Source: Limnohabitans sp. (GTDB lineage Bacteria; Bacteroidota; Bacteroidia; Flavobacteriales; Flavobacteriaceae). From it: 52,339 nt of DNA. The translations under genes and the position numbers were made by a program. How positions within the stretch are numbered: position 1 is the stretch's first letter; every line of letters begins with the position of its first letter. Positions 52,235 to 52,339 of the stretch are shown here, in pieces. The DNA lies in contig JASGCW010000022.1 of NCBI GenBank assembly GCA_030053945.1, positions 1 through 52,339 on the forward strand, read 5' to 3'. The notes beneath the pieces are model-generated. The model searched no databases. It was not told the DNA's origin and saw only the letters and a list, made by a program, of their open reading frames with translations.

Positions 52235-52339
52235 GTGTATGATTTTGATTCAAACCAAATTATAAAGAACAAGAATAACCTTTGTAGGCAGATTCATAAG
52301 TAAGCTGATTTTAATGAAAAACATAAAAAAATCCAATTT

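Overview
The window reads as chromosome of a low-GC member of the Bacteroidota, most likely Flavobacteriaceae (Flavobacterium or a close relative). The grounds are: AT-rich intergenic DNA; many starts preceded by the Bacteroidota -7 box TAnnTTTG; three secreted proteins with type IX secretion (T9SS) C-terminal sorting domains; a type III glutamine synthetase; a long-form PurM; and the fused isobutyryl-CoA mutase IcmF. I see no rRNA, tRNA, CRISPR array, phage module or transposase gene.

Layout. 1-1.3 kb: a 21-bp tandem repeat array, a frameshifted secreted-protein gene and a structured intergenic stretch. 1.3-9.6 kb: mostly housekeeping genes (purM, two tandem OmpA-like proteins, type III glutamine synthetase, a TerC/Alx membrane protein, a tandem-domain universal stress protein, a uracil/hypoxanthine DNA glycosylase-like enzyme), with a duplicated hairpin element in front of the stress-protein gene. 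9.6-15.3 kb: a signalling and orphan-gene block. It has a TPR sensor kinase and NarL-type regulator, an unknown gene fused to them by overlap, two unknown genes (one encoding a short Cys-containing protein) that share an almost identical ~125-nt upstream element, and a DUF4919-like secreted protein. 15.5-18.4 kb: a 942-residue secreted, T9SS-sorted, probably carbohydrate-active protein. 18.5-20.4 kb: alpha/beta hydrolase, ECF sigma factor and a membrane protein in an anti-sigma position.

20.5-25.2 kb: a probable small RNA or leader, an unknown gene, then a compact three-gene restriction-modification operon (PLD-type nuclease plus two different DNA methyltransferases) that resembles the BfiI type IIS arrangement. 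25.3-29.8 kb: intergenic direct repeats, icmF and a DUF4197 protein. 30-43.9 kb: two divergent Crp/Fnr-family regulators and a membrane-anchored AraC-type regulator next to a three-gene secreted-protein operon. That operon encodes a tail-fibre-like protein, a small secreted protein and a ~2970-residue LamG-repeat giant with a T9SS sorting domain. Its promoter carries a 17-bp tandem repeat with Crp-like half sites.

43.9-45 kb and 49.1-50 kb are repeat-rich intergenic stretches. They share a ~165-bp element whose hairpin arms differ by compensatory changes. Between them lies a four-gene operon (pyrF, membrane protein, BtuF-like metal/cobalamin receptor, alpha/beta hydrolase) and a divergent AI-2E-family transporter. 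The window closes with another T9SS-sorted secreted protein and a small lipoprotein.

The items most worth following up are the PLD-nuclease restriction operon, the shared RNA-like element before two orphan genes, the LamG-giant operon with its regulators and repeat operator, and two plus-strand terminators that have no gene upstream.
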